Shown: positions 35,412-45,151, counted from the first letter of the stretch. The stretch: DNA of 64,000 nucleotides from Aquella oligotrophica (GCF_002892535.1 NZ_CP024847.1:2232001-2296000), one strand, 5' to 3'. The notes: generated by a model from the sequence alone, not told the origin. Translations and numbers: made by a program.

Positions 35412-36611
35412 ATGAATAACTCTTTATTTCGACTAACAATATTAAGTGGTAGTATAGGCCTAATCTTAACTGCTTGTAATAGTGGTAGCAGCTCTACAAC
35501 AACTACAGGTCCAGTTGCTCAGGCTCTACCAGCAAGTTATCAATGTTTACCATCAAATCTACCTACAGGGACAAATAGTTCAAAAATTGCATATGCAGGG
35601 AATTGTTCTGTTGAATCTGCAACTGAAACAAACAATTTGCAAAAAATGGCTGTTGCTCTAGAAAAATATAATCCGCAAAATAATCAATTCCCTGAATCAG
35701 GGTTTTATAATAATTGTTCTGGCACACCAATTCAATACAATTCAAACACAGGTGTAACATTTGTTCTTACAGCCGCACATTGTGTTATTGGCACAACGAC
35801 ACCAAAACCAGCAGGAGCGCCAACCACAGCAGCAAACATTAATACTTACGTAGAATCACTAGGACATAATCAGGCATGGATTTATCAGGGAACTAATGCC
35901 GCTCCACTTTCGCTAGATCAATTAAATGCCCAAATTCTTGCTGTTTATGTTCCAAGCCAATACTGTCAAGGAGCCGCATATAATTATTTAGATGACGAAG
36001 GTATCTATTTGTGTGGTGATGATTCCAATATATCTTATATGAATGGTGACTTTGCTGTATTGAAGGTACAAACTCAGCTTGGCAAATCAGTAACAGTTGC
36101 ATCAAACATAAAATTAGCTCCTTCAAATCTTAATTTGATTAGCACTAAAACTAATTTATTAGTTTTAGGATATGGCACAACTAATCCGAATGGCACAATT
36201 GATAGCGAGAACTCTCTAAATAGTAAGTTAAATTATATAAACACACAGTATTTTGGTACAAATAGTTATGGAACATGGTCGGGATCAATGACTATTATGA
36301 ATGGGTATCTATTTAATAATATTTATTATGGTCTTATCTGTAATGGTGATTCTGGTGGCGGAGACTTTGCTTGGGATGGAAGCAATTGGAATCTAGTTGG
36401 TGTTCATTCTTGGGGTCAAATAGCTAACTCATCTATCTCACCAGTCGGAATGAACTGTGGAGTATATAGTCAAACATATGTTGCAAATGCTTCAGCTGAT
36501 GTTCGCCAATTTAATTCTTGGATTAGTAATGTTTTAAATAATGATAATCAGACAACTGGATGTGCAGATCTCGGTAGTGCTTATGCGTGTGCAGCAGGAA
36601 CTGGTAAATAA
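35412..36611 (+). CDS. Trypsin-like serine protease, lipoprotein (copy B)
   Basis: 399 residues with a lipoprotein signal peptide (LILTAC, Cys about 22) and a Ser/Thr-rich linker. The catalytic triad is visible: His in FVLTAAHCVIG, Asp in NGDFAVLKV, Ser in CNGDSGGGDFAWDG. A KIAYAGN segment near residue 58 resembles a zymogen activation site. It shares architecture with the proteases at 21834 and 42340 but is more divergent (for example the different spacing before the Asp). AAAAAGGAAACT precedes the ATG. Its position next to TCA genes has no evident functional meaning. Confidence 0.86.
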   Translation: MNNSLFRLTILSGSIGLILTACNSGSSSTTTTGPVAQALPASYQCLPSNLPTGTNSSKIAYAGNCSVESATETNNLQKMAVALEKYNPQNNQFPESGFYNNCSGTPIQYNSNTGVTFVLTAAHCVIGTTTPKPAGAPTTAANINTYVESLGHNQAWIYQGTNAAPLSLDQLNAQILAVYVPSQYCQGAAYNYLDDEGIYLCGDDSNISYMNGDFAVLKVQTQLGKSVTVASNIKLAPSNLNLISTKTNLLVLGYGTTNPNGTIDSENSLNSKLNYINTQYFGTNSYGTWSGSMTIMNGYLFNNIYYGLICNGDSGGGDFAWDGSNWNLVGVHSWGQIANSSISPVGMNCGVYSQTYVANASADVRQFNSWISNVLNNDNQTTGCADLGSAYACAAGTGK

Positions 36612-36685
36612 CTCACAATAAGATCAACTGACCTGTTTATATTTATTACAGATCAATACAACAAACCCGGATAATGAACCTTGAT

Positions 36686-37138
36686 TTATACAAAAGGTTT
36701 ATTATCCGGCACGATATTTATTAGCAGATAGCATAACAACTCAAACCCACCTTGTACCATATGATTTTCTTCCAGCTCAAAATTCATTATCAATTGATCT
36801 GCCAAAAAAAACAATAACCAAAAACTCAGACTAAAAACAAATGCCAGATTAACTCTATTTAGCCATAGCGGCTTTTTCATAGTACATACGGCATAGACAA
36901 ATAACCAGCCACTAATTGCTGAGCAAAGGATAATACAAAGATACAAAAATGCAGAAACCCATTCCGGTAAATGGTACATGCTTAATGATTTAACTAGAAA
37001 TGGATAATTATTATCGGGTGCCCAAGTAGCCTTAATATAACCCAGATGTGCCAAACCACCAACAATATCCGTCCATAGTGCAATAAGCCACCATATGGCA
37101 AAAAATATAACAATAATCTGCTTAAATTTGCGCTGCAT
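36686..37138 (-). CDS. Four-helix membrane protein of unknown function
   Basis: 150 residues with about four membrane helices (roughly 7-27, 63-85, 96-116 and 127-143), aromatic-rich, and a short periplasmic or cytoplasmic loop containing WAPDNNYPF. No family recognised. It lies directly after the sucB terminator on the same strand, so it needs its own promoter or read-through. Confidence 0.6.
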   Translation of the reverse strand: MQRKFKQIIVIFFAIWWLIALWTDIVGGLAHLGYIKATWAPDNNYPFLVKSLSMYHLPEWVSAFLYLCIILCSAISGWLFVYAVCTMKKPLWLNRVNLAFVFSLSFWLLFFLADQLIMNFELEENHMVQGGFELLCYLLINIVPDNKPFV

Positions 37139-37152
37139 ATTTTTCTGCTAAA

Positions 37153-37175
37153 AAAGGCAGGAAAATCCTGCCTTT
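37153..37175 (-). terminator. Rho-independent terminator after sucB
   Basis: Perfect 10-bp stem AAAGGCAGGA / TCCTGCCTTT with a 3-base loop, followed on the minus strand by TTTTTT. It lies eight bases after the sucB stop and ends the sucA-sucB transcript. Confidence 0.92.
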
Positions 37176-37182
37176 AACAACC

Positions 37183-38352
37183 TTAAAGATCAAGCAACAA
37201 ACGGGCAGGATCTTCTAGTGCATCTTTAATTGCTACCAGAGTTAATACTGCTTCACGTCCATCAATAATTCGGTGATCATAAGATAATGCCAAATACATC
37301 ATTGGACGAACTACCACCTGACCATTCTCAACTACTGCCCGCTCTTTGGTTGCATGCATACCAAGAATTGCTGACTGTGGCGGATTAATAATTGGTGTAC
37401 TCATCATTGAACCAAAAGTTCCACCATTAGTAACCGAGAAAGTACCACCAGTCAATTCTTCAATATCAAGTTTACCATCTTTAGCACGCTTACCGAAATC
37501 AGCAATCTGCTTCTCGATATCGGCAATTGACATATTTTCAGCATTACGCAAAATTGGCACAACTAACCCACGTGGTGAACCAACTGCAATCCCAATATCA
37601 AAATAACCATGATAAACAATATCTTCACCATCAACCGAAGCATTTACAATTGGATACTGCTTCATTGCTGCAATCGCAGCTTTAACAAAGAATGACATGA
37701 ACCCTAATTTTACGCCATGCTTTTTCTCGAAATGATCTTTATATTTGGCACGCAAATCCATAACTGGCTTCATATTAACTTCGTTGAATGTTGTTAATAT
37801 AGCATTGGTATGCTGGCTTTCAAGTAATCTTTCGGCAACACGTTTGCGTAGGCGACTCATCGGTACACGTTCTTCAATTCGTGAACCTTTACCACTCATA
37901 GCACCTAAAACATCTTCTTTAAGTACACGACCACCACGACCACTACCAGCAACGTTCTTTAGATCAACTCCATTATCAGCAGCAACTTTTGCTGCAGCAG
38001 GCATTGCAGCTACTTTTTCTGTTGAGCTAGCAACATTTGCAGCAGCTTGCTGAGTAGGAGCTTGTGCCACTGGCTCTGCAGCTTTAGCAGCTGGAGCTGC
38101 GGCTTCTGGTTTAACTGAAGTATCAAGATAAGCAATTAATTGACCACTAGTAACTGTATCACCTGGCTTACCAACTATCTCAACTAGTGCACCATCTTCA
38201 GGCGCAGGCAATTCTAAGACTACTTTATCAGTCTCCAAATCAATCAAATTTTCTTCGCGCTTGATAAACTCACCAACTTTTTTATGCCAGTTAAGTAATA
38301 CCGCTTCACTAACCGATTCTGGCAGCTGAGGAACTTTAATTTCAATTTTCAT
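37183..38352 (-). CDS. sucB: Dihydrolipoyllysine succinyltransferase, E2 of 2-oxoglutarate dehydrogenase
   Basis: 389 residues. Domains in order: lipoyl domain with the lipoylated Lys in [16 protein letters not shown] (about residue 43), an Ala/Pro-rich linker, the peripheral-subunit-binding domain ([19 protein letters not shown]), and the catalytic domain with [14 protein letters not shown] and the active-site [15 protein letters not shown]2 passes succinyl groups from E1 to CoA. The gene is the last in its transcript; two small membrane genes separate it from sucA. The distance to the nearer of them is 21 bases. Confidence 0.96.
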   Translation of the reverse strand: MKIEIKVPQLPESVSEAVLLNWHKKVGEFIKREENLIDLETDKVVLELPAPEDGALVEIVGKPGDTVTSGQLIAYLDTSVKPEAAAPAAKAAEPVAQAPTQQAAANVASSTEKVAAMPAAAKVAADNGVDLKNVAGSGRGGRVLKEDVLGAMSGKGSRIEERVPMSRLRKRVAERLLESQHTNAILTTFNEVNMKPVMDLRAKYKDHFEKKHGVKLGFMSFFVKAAIAAMKQYPIVNASVDGEDIVYHGYFDIGIAVGSPRGLVVPILRNAENMSIADIEKQIADFGKRAKDGKLDIEELTGGTFSVTNGGTFGSMMSTPIINPPQSAILGMHATKERAVVENGQVVVRPMMYLALSYDHRIIDGREAVLTLVAIKDALEDPARLLLDL

Positions 38353-38373
38353 AAATTATTTCCTAAATAAAAA

Positions 38374-38868
38374 TTAATCATTTTGAACTTGACTTGGTTT
38401 ATACATAATAGCTGAAATCAGGAATATTAGCTGTGCTATTCCCTGAATTAAGAACCCAACCAAAATAGGCATAGTAAAAACAGCTATTCTAAGAGTTACT
38501 AATGTTATCTTGAATGATTTATTTCCAGTAACTGCAACGGTTTCTTCCATTTGTTTCATTAGTTTATAAGTACACCAAGTAGCACCTAAACCAACTGCAT
38601 AGGCAACTACCGACATGGTTAAAGATACTGAAATTTTATCTTGATATAAATAACCAATAACAGCAAAAAATACTGCAACAATACTTAAAACAGTAATGCC
38701 AATAAATGATTTCCATGCCCCCTTGATTAAACCAAGCACCTCAAGCTCACGATAGGTAAGGACACCAACTATAAAACCAACAAGGCTAAATACATGTCCA
38801 ATTTTTGGCAAATATCCAAGTATATTGAAAATCAGGGCGACTAGTGCCAGTTTATTTAATTTACTCAT
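38374..38868 (-). CDS. Four-helix membrane protein between sucA and sucB (paralogue 2)
   Basis: 164 residues with four to five hydrophobic helices. It resembles the preceding 171-residue protein in the placement of helices and in end motifs: both open with a short polar tail, N/R-L-x-x-x-A-L-I, and both end with a FGAYTVPVL/FTMPILVGFL-type helix before a polar tail. Its ATG overlaps the stop of that gene by four bases (ATGA). Embedded in the 2-oxoglutarate dehydrogenase transcript; function unknown. Confidence 0.72.
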   Translation of the reverse strand: MSKLNKLALVALIFNILGYLPKIGHVFSLVGFIVGVLTYRELEVLGLIKGAWKSFIGITVLSIVAVFFAVIGYLYQDKISVSLTMSVVAYAVGLGATWCTYKLMKQMEETVAVTGNKSFKITLVTLRIAVFTMPILVGFLIQGIAQLIFLISAIMYKPSQVQND

Positions 38869-39380
38869 GCAGTTTTTTGAATTCCTTTAAATGTAATACA
38901 ACCAATTAGAAAAATAGGTTGCGCAAGAATCAGTAGCATAAAACCAATTAAAACAGGCACTGTATAAGCACCAAATTTGGTAAGAATGCCACTTATCTTA
39001 AACCATGCATTATCACACTTTTCGGCTACTATCAGCAAGCTTTTAGCAATAAAATAGTTAAGTATTGCAACAAATAATAGTAGCGCAAGAATTACTATTG
39101 CTACTAAAAACATAACCCCATGACTTTTATCTGTGTACTGGCTAACACCGAAATAAACCATTAACCCAGTTGGAACACCCGCAATCAGATATTGCGAAAT
39201 ACTAAAATTAAATAAACTAGTACCATAACCCATATCATCGATCCGTTTATACAGCATAGTTGTAATAATCAAACTGATAATCGAGATTATGATGCCAATC
39301 CCGAATGAGGAGGTGACACTACCCAGTATTAGGGTAATTAGTGCCATCCAACCCAATCGGTTAATACTAGAAACAGTCAT
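38865..39380 (-). CDS. Four-helix membrane protein between sucA and sucB (paralogue 1)
   Basis: 171 residues with four to five membrane helices (about 9-38, 62-80, 88-112 and 140-165). It starts three bases after the sucA stop and overlaps the next gene by four bases, so it is cotranscribed and probably translationally coupled. Pairwise similarity to the next gene product suggests tandem duplication. No conserved charged or metal-binding motif stands out, and no family is recognised. Confidence 0.72.
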   Translation of the reverse strand: MTVSSINRLGWMALITLILGSVTSSFGIGIIISIISLIITTMLYKRIDDMGYGTSLFNFSISQYLIAGVPTGLMVYFGVSQYTDKSHGVMFLVAIVILALLLFVAILNYFIAKSLLIVAEKCDNAWFKISGILTKFGAYTVPVLIGFMLLILAQPIFLIGCITFKGIQKTA

Positions 39381-39383
39381 GCC

Positions 39384-42191
39384 TTATTTTTTACCAAATG
39401 CAGTAGCTAAAAGATCCTGCAGTTGCTCATTATGCATGTGCGTAGAACCACAAGCTGGAGCTGCAGCTCTTGGTCTAGTAGCAGAAACAAATCTTCCTTT
39501 ACCATCCAGACAATTATCCAGATCTTCACGAATCTGTAACCATGCCCCCTGATTATATGGTTCTTCCTGTGCCCACATAAATACTTTAGCTTTAGTATAT
39601 TTAGCTAATTCAGCCTTGATAAACTCGGTCGGGAATGGATATAATTGTTCAACACGAATTATTGCCACTTTATCTTCAAGCTTATAATCAGCCCTAGCTT
39701 TTACCAAATCGTAATAAACCGGACCACCACATAAAATTACTCGTTCAGCAGTTTTTTTAGCAACTTCATCACCAATCACAAATTTGAAACTACCTTCAGT
39801 CAGCTCATCTACATGAGATAATGCATCTTTAAAGCGTAGTAGCTTTTTCGACATAAAAACAACTAGCGGTTTAACGTAGTTACCTTTAACCTGACGACGC
39901 AACAAATGGAACATTTGTGCCGAATTTGAAGGCATTACAACTTGAATATTATTTTCGGCAGCTAATTGCAAGAAACGTTCAAGTCTTGCTGATGAATGCT
40001 CTGGTCCCTGTCCTTCGTAACCATGTGGCAACATAAGTACCAAGCGGCTAAGATTACCCCATTTAGCTTCACCTGAAACAATAAACTGATCTATCATTAC
40101 CTGCGCGCCATTGGCAAAATCGCCAAATTGAGCTTCCCAAAGTACTAAGCTTGGAACAGCCTCAAGACTATAACCATATTCAAAACCAAGAACACCTTCT
40201 TCATTAAGGATAGAGTCATAGATCTCAAAATAACTATTGTTTTTCGCATTATTAAGCGGGTAATAAATCCCCTCACTCAAACGTTTACGATTCATATCAT
40301 GCCAAGCGGCATGGCGGTGGGTAAACGTTCCACGACAAATATCTTCACCAGTCAAGCGAATGCTGATACCTTCATCAAGCAATGCGGCATAGGCAAGAGT
40401 TTCTGCCATTCCATAATCAACTGGCTGATTACCGGCTGCCATTGCAATCCGAGTATCTACAAGTTTGTTAACCGTTGGATGAAGTTTGAAATCACCATCT
40501 GGTTTACGAGTTACTTTCTCGGCTAATTCAGCTAATTTTTTCTTACTAACTTTGGTTTTAACTTCATCAGTCCACTTAGCTTTTAACATTGCTTTAACAT
40601 CAATAAAATAACGTGGTAACGGCTTCATTTTATCTTTAGCAACATGCTCGCCTTTGGCAAAACTACTACGATAATTATCAACCAATTCCTTTTCATCAGC
40701 TTCAGTAATAACACCTTCCGCAATTAACTGCTTGGCATATAGCGAACGAGTTCCCGGATGTTGTTTTACTTTGACATACATTAATGGCTGAGTTAATGTT
40801 GGATCATCTGATTCATTGTGCCCATGACGACGGAAACAAACCAAATCAATCATGATATCACGTGCATATTTGTGTCTAAAATCAATAGCAAAATCAGCAG
40901 CAAAAGCTACCGCACGTAAGTCATCCGCATTGACATGAATCACTGGTGATTCAACCATTTTGCCAATATCGGTACAATAGCGCGATGAACGATTATCATT
41001 GCGGCGTGAGGTAGTAAAACCAACCTGATTATTAACTACAATATGAATTAGACCAAGCCCACCATAAGCACGAGTTTCAGACATATTGTAAACCGCCTGA
41101 TTAGTTCCTAGCCCAATCAGCGCAGAGTCCCCGTGTATCAAAACACCCATAACTTGATTTTTATTATCATGTAATCGATCTTGTTTGGCACGAACAATAC
41201 CCTGCACTACCGGATTTACCACTTCCAAATGCGATGGATTATAAGCTAGAGAAGTATTTACTTTTTTACCATTTACGGTAGTATATTCACAGGCATAACC
41301 TTTGTGATATTTAACATCACCACTAGTGACAAAGTCATAATGAGGGTAATTACCATCAAATTCATCAATCAATTTCTGTGGCGCTTTACCTGCAATATTT
41401 ACTAGCGTGTTTAGGCGACCACGATGTGCCATCCCAAGACATACATCATTAACGCCATTATCTGCAGCTTTAGTTATGACTCTATCCAACAGTGGAATTA
41501 AAGAATCCCCACCTTCCAGGGAGAAACGCTTTTGCCCAACATATTTGGTATGTAAAAATCTCTCTAAACCATCAGCCTCAGTAAGTTTTTGAAGGATTTG
41601 TTTTTTCTCAGCATTATCCAGTTTAAATTTAGGATAGTTTTCTTCGATATAATTGCGAATCCACTCCTGCTCGGCTAATTCACTAATATAAGTAAATTCA
41701 AAGGCTGCAGAACCACAATAGATAGATTCATATTGAGCAATAATATCTTTTAATTTAGCTTTTTTTGCACGTCTAAGATCATAATCATTAAAAAATTCAT
41801 TCTCAAGTTCATTGGCTAAACCATAAGTTTTATAATCTAACTCAGCCGGGCGCTCAATAATTTCACGCTCTAATGGATCAAGTTTGGCAAATTTATGCCC
41901 AAATGTCCGATAAGAAGCAATTAATCCGTAAACAGCAGTTTGTGCACTACTCATTACCTCACTACCACCAGCAAGAGCCAGTGGGTTACTAGTTAAAATC
42001 GTAAACTTCTCTTTTATATCATTATGATTAACATCACGGGTAGAACCATCTTGAATTGAATCAAAATAACTTCGCCATTTACTATCGATATTTTCAGGGT
42101 TTTCAAGATAAAGCTCGTATAGCTCTTCTATAAAATCACCATTTGAACCAAAAAGATAAGAGGATTTCCACTGATCGCGCATGTTTTGCAT
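39384..42191 (-). CDS. sucA: 2-oxoglutarate dehydrogenase E1 component
   Basis: E1 is the thiamine-diphosphate enzyme that decarboxylates 2-oxoglutarate and transfers succinyl to E2. 935 residues, normal for SucA. Markers: FIEELYELYLENPENID at the N-terminus, LGMAHRGRLNTLVN, HGDSALIGLG, VVNNQVGFTTSRR, CFRRHGHNESDDPTLTQP and, near the C-terminus, LPHGYEGQGPEHSSARLERF. The ATG at 42191 follows GGGTGAAAAA. It begins the sucA-membrane-membrane-sucB transcript; a protease gene lies upstream, so sucA is split from gltA, unlike in the standard Neisseria order. Confidence 0.97.
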   Translation of the reverse strand: MQNMRDQWKSSYLFGSNGDFIEELYELYLENPENIDSKWRSYFDSIQDGSTRDVNHNDIKEKFTILTSNPLALAGGSEVMSSAQTAVYGLIASYRTFGHKFAKLDPLEREIIERPAELDYKTYGLANELENEFFNDYDLRRAKKAKLKDIIAQYESIYCGSAAFEFTYISELAEQEWIRNYIEENYPKFKLDNAEKKQILQKLTEADGLERFLHTKYVGQKRFSLEGGDSLIPLLDRVITKAADNGVNDVCLGMAHRGRLNTLVNIAGKAPQKLIDEFDGNYPHYDFVTSGDVKYHKGYACEYTTVNGKKVNTSLAYNPSHLEVVNPVVQGIVRAKQDRLHDNKNQVMGVLIHGDSALIGLGTNQAVYNMSETRAYGGLGLIHIVVNNQVGFTTSRRNDNRSSRYCTDIGKMVESPVIHVNADDLRAVAFAADFAIDFRHKYARDIMIDLVCFRRHGHNESDDPTLTQPLMYVKVKQHPGTRSLYAKQLIAEGVITEADEKELVDNYRSSFAKGEHVAKDKMKPLPRYFIDVKAMLKAKWTDEVKTKVSKKKLAELAEKVTRKPDGDFKLHPTVNKLVDTRIAMAAGNQPVDYGMAETLAYAALLDEGISIRLTGEDICRGTFTHRHAAWHDMNRKRLSEGIYYPLNNAKNNSYFEIYDSILNEEGVLGFEYGYSLEAVPSLVLWEAQFGDFANGAQVMIDQFIVSGEAKWGNLSRLVLMLPHGYEGQGPEHSSARLERFLQLAAENNIQVVMPSNSAQMFHLLRRQVKGNYVKPLVVFMSKKLLRFKDALSHVDELTEGSFKFVIGDEVAKKTAERVILCGGPVYYDLVKARADYKLEDKVAIIRVEQLYPFPTEFIKAELAKYTKAKVFMWAQEEPYNQGAWLQIREDLDNCLDGKGRFVSATRPRAAAPACGSTHMHNEQLQDLLATAFGKK

Positions 42192-42339
42192 TTTTTCACC
42201 CGTAAGTTAAATTGCATTAGTCAAAATATTATTATCAAAAGATAGAAGAATTAATTTTATACCAATTTCATCATTCGCAACATTAAAATCTGCAAATATA
42301 TCCTGAAATTTATACTCTGAAACTAAAAAATATCAGTAA

Positions 42340-43452
42340 TTATAAACCATAATTGGTTACGCAATTATTACCCGCAGCATTACACCAATCTTGTGGACTT
42401 GCTGAGGTTATAATACTTTCTATCCAGCTATAGTAGCTTCCAACATTGGTTGCCGCATTTGGCAAATAATTATAATAAGTCCCACAAGCATCATCTGGAC
42501 CATACGTATGCTCGGATAGTAATATCCACTTTTGCCCAGTCCAGAATAAATCCCCACCACCAGAATCACCACCACATATCAGTGCGGCATAGCCATTGCT
42601 AGCGCTATTGAAGAAGCTATTGTATAAATAATGATACCCATTAGTATCAGTCTTATCATAAAAATAATTCGCTACATAAAACATTGTACCACGAGGTAAA
42701 TCGCTATCTGGGCTTGCAGGTGTCTGGGTATTCAAACCATAGCCAACTGAAAGTATTGGAGCCATACTAAGCTCTTGTGGATATTCACTCTCTGGCACTA
42801 CTGTAGGATATGATTCAGGATTGGCATATTTACCAGGAATCTGGATTATTGCCAGATCATTACCCTGTCCACCAGCTACACCATCTCCAGCCGTAAAATT
42901 AGGACAGCCACCAGGTTTATCAAAAGTAGCACCATAACAGTAATTTTTCATCAGATACACGGCAGTAGTAGGAAAGGACTCATACCACCCAGTATCTTGA
43001 CTTACACCATTATAAACAGAAACTAGATTATTGGCTACCAAATCATTAGCTGTCAATGTGTCTGCCAGCGGTTTTGCGGGAATAAAACAATGTGCAGCCC
43101 CAACTAGAAAAGTAACGTTCTCTTTAGGATTGTAATAAATTGGAGTAGCTGAACAAATATATTTCCCCATTCTTACATACGCACTAAGGTTAGTTATATT
43201 TGTTTGAGTATTCCGTCCATAGGCAATTTTACTACTCATAGCCGCTGAAGAAGTAAATGTAGGAAAATATGCCTCCGGATAATCAGTAAATCCCGGTGGA
43301 TTTCCCAGTTGGGAATAAGAAATACCGTTATAGCTACCTGAAGTTTGATATGGATATGGAGTCACAGAATTATTACCACCTCCGCCACTATTACAGGAAA
43401 CAGTGGACAATGAAGCAATAAAAACAACTAGACCAATTAAATATTTTTTCAT
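42340..43452 (-). CDS. Trypsin-like serine protease, lipoprotein (copy C)
   Basis: 370 residues with a lipoprotein signal peptide (LSTVSC) and a Gly/Asn linker. Triad: His in VGAAHCFI, Asp in GNDLAIIQI, Ser in GGDSGGGDLFW. SKIAYGR near residue 78 again resembles an activation junction. It is a close paralogue of copy A: the two share GGCPNF/GGCLNF, the MAPILSVG/MAPVLSIG block, a DTNGYHYLY / DTTGYHYLY strand and YNYLPNA(A/S)TNVG. It sits within the TCA block between gltA and sucA, after the gltA terminator. Confidence 0.88.
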   Translation of the reverse strand: MKKYLIGLVVFIASLSTVSCNSGGGGNNSVTPYPYQTSGSYNGISYSQLGNPPGFTDYPEAYFPTFTSSAAMSSKIAYGRNTQTNITNLSAYVRMGKYICSATPIYYNPKENVTFLVGAAHCFIPAKPLADTLTANDLVANNLVSVYNGVSQDTGWYESFPTTAVYLMKNYCYGATFDKPGGCPNFTAGDGVAGGQGNDLAIIQIPGKYANPESYPTVVPESEYPQELSMAPILSVGYGLNTQTPASPDSDLPRGTMFYVANYFYDKTDTNGYHYLYNSFFNSASNGYAALICGGDSGGGDLFWTGQKWILLSEHTYGPDDACGTYYNYLPNAATNVGSYYSWIESIITSASPQDWCNAAGNNCVTNYGL

Positions 43453-43470
43453 CTACCTGATTCAGAAAAA

Positions 43471-43503
43471 ACAACAGGCAGAAATATATAATCTGCCTGT
43501 TGT
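43471..43503 (-). terminator. Rho-independent terminator after gltA
   Basis: Perfect 12-bp stem ACAACAGGCAGA / TCTGCCTGTTGT with a 9-base loop, followed on the minus strand by TTTTTT. It begins 13 bases beyond the gltA stop and closes the sdh-gltA transcript. Confidence 0.93.
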
Positions 43504-43515
43504 ATACGGATTAAA

Positions 43516-45105
43516 CTATTTACGATCTGCCACAGCTACATAATCACGAGCAGCATAACCAGTATATAGCTGGCGTGGACGACCGATTTTAAGATCAGGA
43601 TCTTCAATCATTTCCTGCCATTGAGCTAACCAACCAACTGTCCGTGCTAAGGCGAAGATAGCAGTAAACATTTCCGTTGGAATTCCTATTGCACGTTGAA
43701 TAATACCTGAATAGAAATCAACATTTGGATAAAGTTTCTTCTCGATAAAATATGAATCTTCCAAAGCAATTTTCTCGAGTTTCATTGCCAATTTGAAGAG
43801 TGGATCATCATGTTTACCCAACACGTCTAGCACTTCATAACAAGTTTTACGCATAATGCTCGCACGTGGATCCATGTTTTTATAAACGCGATGACCAAAG
43901 CCCATCAAACGATATTTTTTATCTTTAACGCCTTGCATAAATACATCAACACGTGATTCATCACCAATTTCATTTAGCATTTTCAATACCGCTTCATTAG
44001 CACCACCATGCGCAGGACCCCATAAGCATGAAACCCCGGCAGCAATAGCCGCAAACGGATGTGTACCAGAACTACCAGCTAAACGCACGGTTGAAGTTGA
44101 AGCATTCTGTTCATGATCCGCATGTAACAACAAAATACGATCAAAAGCTTTAGCAATTACTGGATTTGGTACATATGGTTCACATGGCGTTGCAAACATC
44201 ATATATAAGAAGTTTGACGAATAATCAAGGTCATTACGTGGATACATAAATGGTAAACCTTGACCATAGCGATAACACATCGCCACAATTGTTGGCATTT
44301 TAGCAATTAGACGAATAATCGCAATTTTACGGTGTTCTGCATTTTTGAAGTCAAAAGCTTCAGGATAAAATGCTGCCATGGCACTAACTGCACCAGCCAA
44401 CATTGCCATTGGATGTGAGTCACGACGGAAGCCTTTGAAGAAGCTTAAAAACTGATCATGCACCATAGTATGATAACGAATGGCTGTTTCAAATTCCTCT
44501 TTTTGAGCTTTGGTTGGTAACTCACCATTTAGTAGCGCATAAGCACCTTCCAAATGCGAAGAGTGTTCAGCTAATTGCTCAATCGGGTAACCACGATAGA
44601 ATAATTGTCCTTTATCACCATCAATATAAGTAATCTTTGATTCACAAGCTGCTGTCGCCAAAAAGGCCGGATCATAGCTCCAGAAACCTGACTTACCAAA
44701 GGCACCAAAATCAACTACATCCTGCCCCAAAGTAGCCTTATAAACTGGATATTCAGCGGTCTGTCCATTACCAAAGTCAACTTTAACCACGCGTTGATTC
44801 TGAGTCTCAACCTTATTTTCTTTAACGTCTGTCATAGTACTTTCCTTATAAAAATCAACCTGAGCTATTTCATCAATTAACATCTGGAAAAGAGGATCAG
44901 CCAACCGGACTTTCCCCTGAAAAAGCTGTAATAGATCACCATCTTCAAATTCAAGCAATTGTTGATAGTAACCCAATTGCACCTCATTCATTCGGGCAAA
45001 CCTGCCTTCATTAATAAAGCGCTCAAAAAAAAGATCAAGTTCCAGAATTGACCGACGCGAACGCCACTTCATTTTTTCAATAGATATATAATCCATGACT
45101 TTCAC
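43516..45105 (-). CDS. gltA: SdhE-citrate synthase fused reading frame
   Basis: One uninterrupted 529-codon frame. Codons 1-90 encode an SdhE-like FAD assembly factor: [20 protein letters not shown] and [17 protein letters not shown] match the family, but the RGxxE motif reads RSxxE. From codon 91 (ATG at 44835) the frame is a normal citrate synthase of about 439 residues with catalytic His in [11 protein letters not shown], His in [14 protein letters not shown] and Asp in NVDFYSG. AAGGAAAG lies seven bases before the internal ATG, so gltA may be translated alone, as a fusion, or both. The SdhE part starts at a GTG with AAGG upstream. Standard Neisseria order has the two genes separate. Confidence 0.9.
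   Translation of the reverse strand: MKVMDYISIEKMKWRSRRSILELDLFFERFINEGRFARMNEVQLGYYQQLLEFEDGDLLQLFQGKVRLADPLFQMLIDEIAQVDFYKESTMTDVKENKVETQNQRVVKVDFGNGQTAEYPVYKATLGQDVVDFGAFGKSGFWSYDPAFLATAACESKITYIDGDKGQLFYRGYPIEQLAEHSSHLEGAYALLNGELPTKAQKEEFETAIRYHTMVHDQFLSFFKGFRRDSHPMAMLAGAVSAMAAFYPEAFDFKNAEHRKIAIIRLIAKMPTIVAMCYRYGQGLPFMYPRNDLDYSSNFLYMMFATPCEPYVPNPVIAKAFDRILLLHADHEQNASTSTVRLAGSSGTHPFAAIAAGVSCLWGPAHGGANEAVLKMLNEIGDESRVDVFMQGVKDKKYRLMGFGHRVYKNMDPRASIMRKTCYEVLDVLGKHDDPLFKLAMKLEKIALEDSYFIEKKLYPNVDFYSGIIQRAIGIPTEMFTAIFALARTVGWLAQWQEMIEDPDLKIGRPRQLYTGYAARDYVAVADRK
44836..45105 (-). CDS. sdhE: SdhE-like succinate dehydrogenase flavinylation factor domain (5' part of the fused frame)
   Basis: About 90 residues with the full SdhE helical fold, positioned directly after sdhB, where sdhE lies in Neisseria. 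SdhE helps attach FAD to SdhA. The family's near-invariant Gly in R-G-x-x-E is Ser here. No stop codon separates it from gltA: the frame passes the internal gltA start without a break. Whether a free SdhE is made depends on proteolysis or on this being a true fusion. Confidence 0.78.
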
Positions 45106-45151
45106 AATAGCCTTAAAAAATATACAATCCCCAAATACTTATATATTCAAA

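Noticed and set aside
37346-38053. Plus-strand frames of 86 and 102 codons
   Set aside because: They are antisense to sucB and show no independent features.
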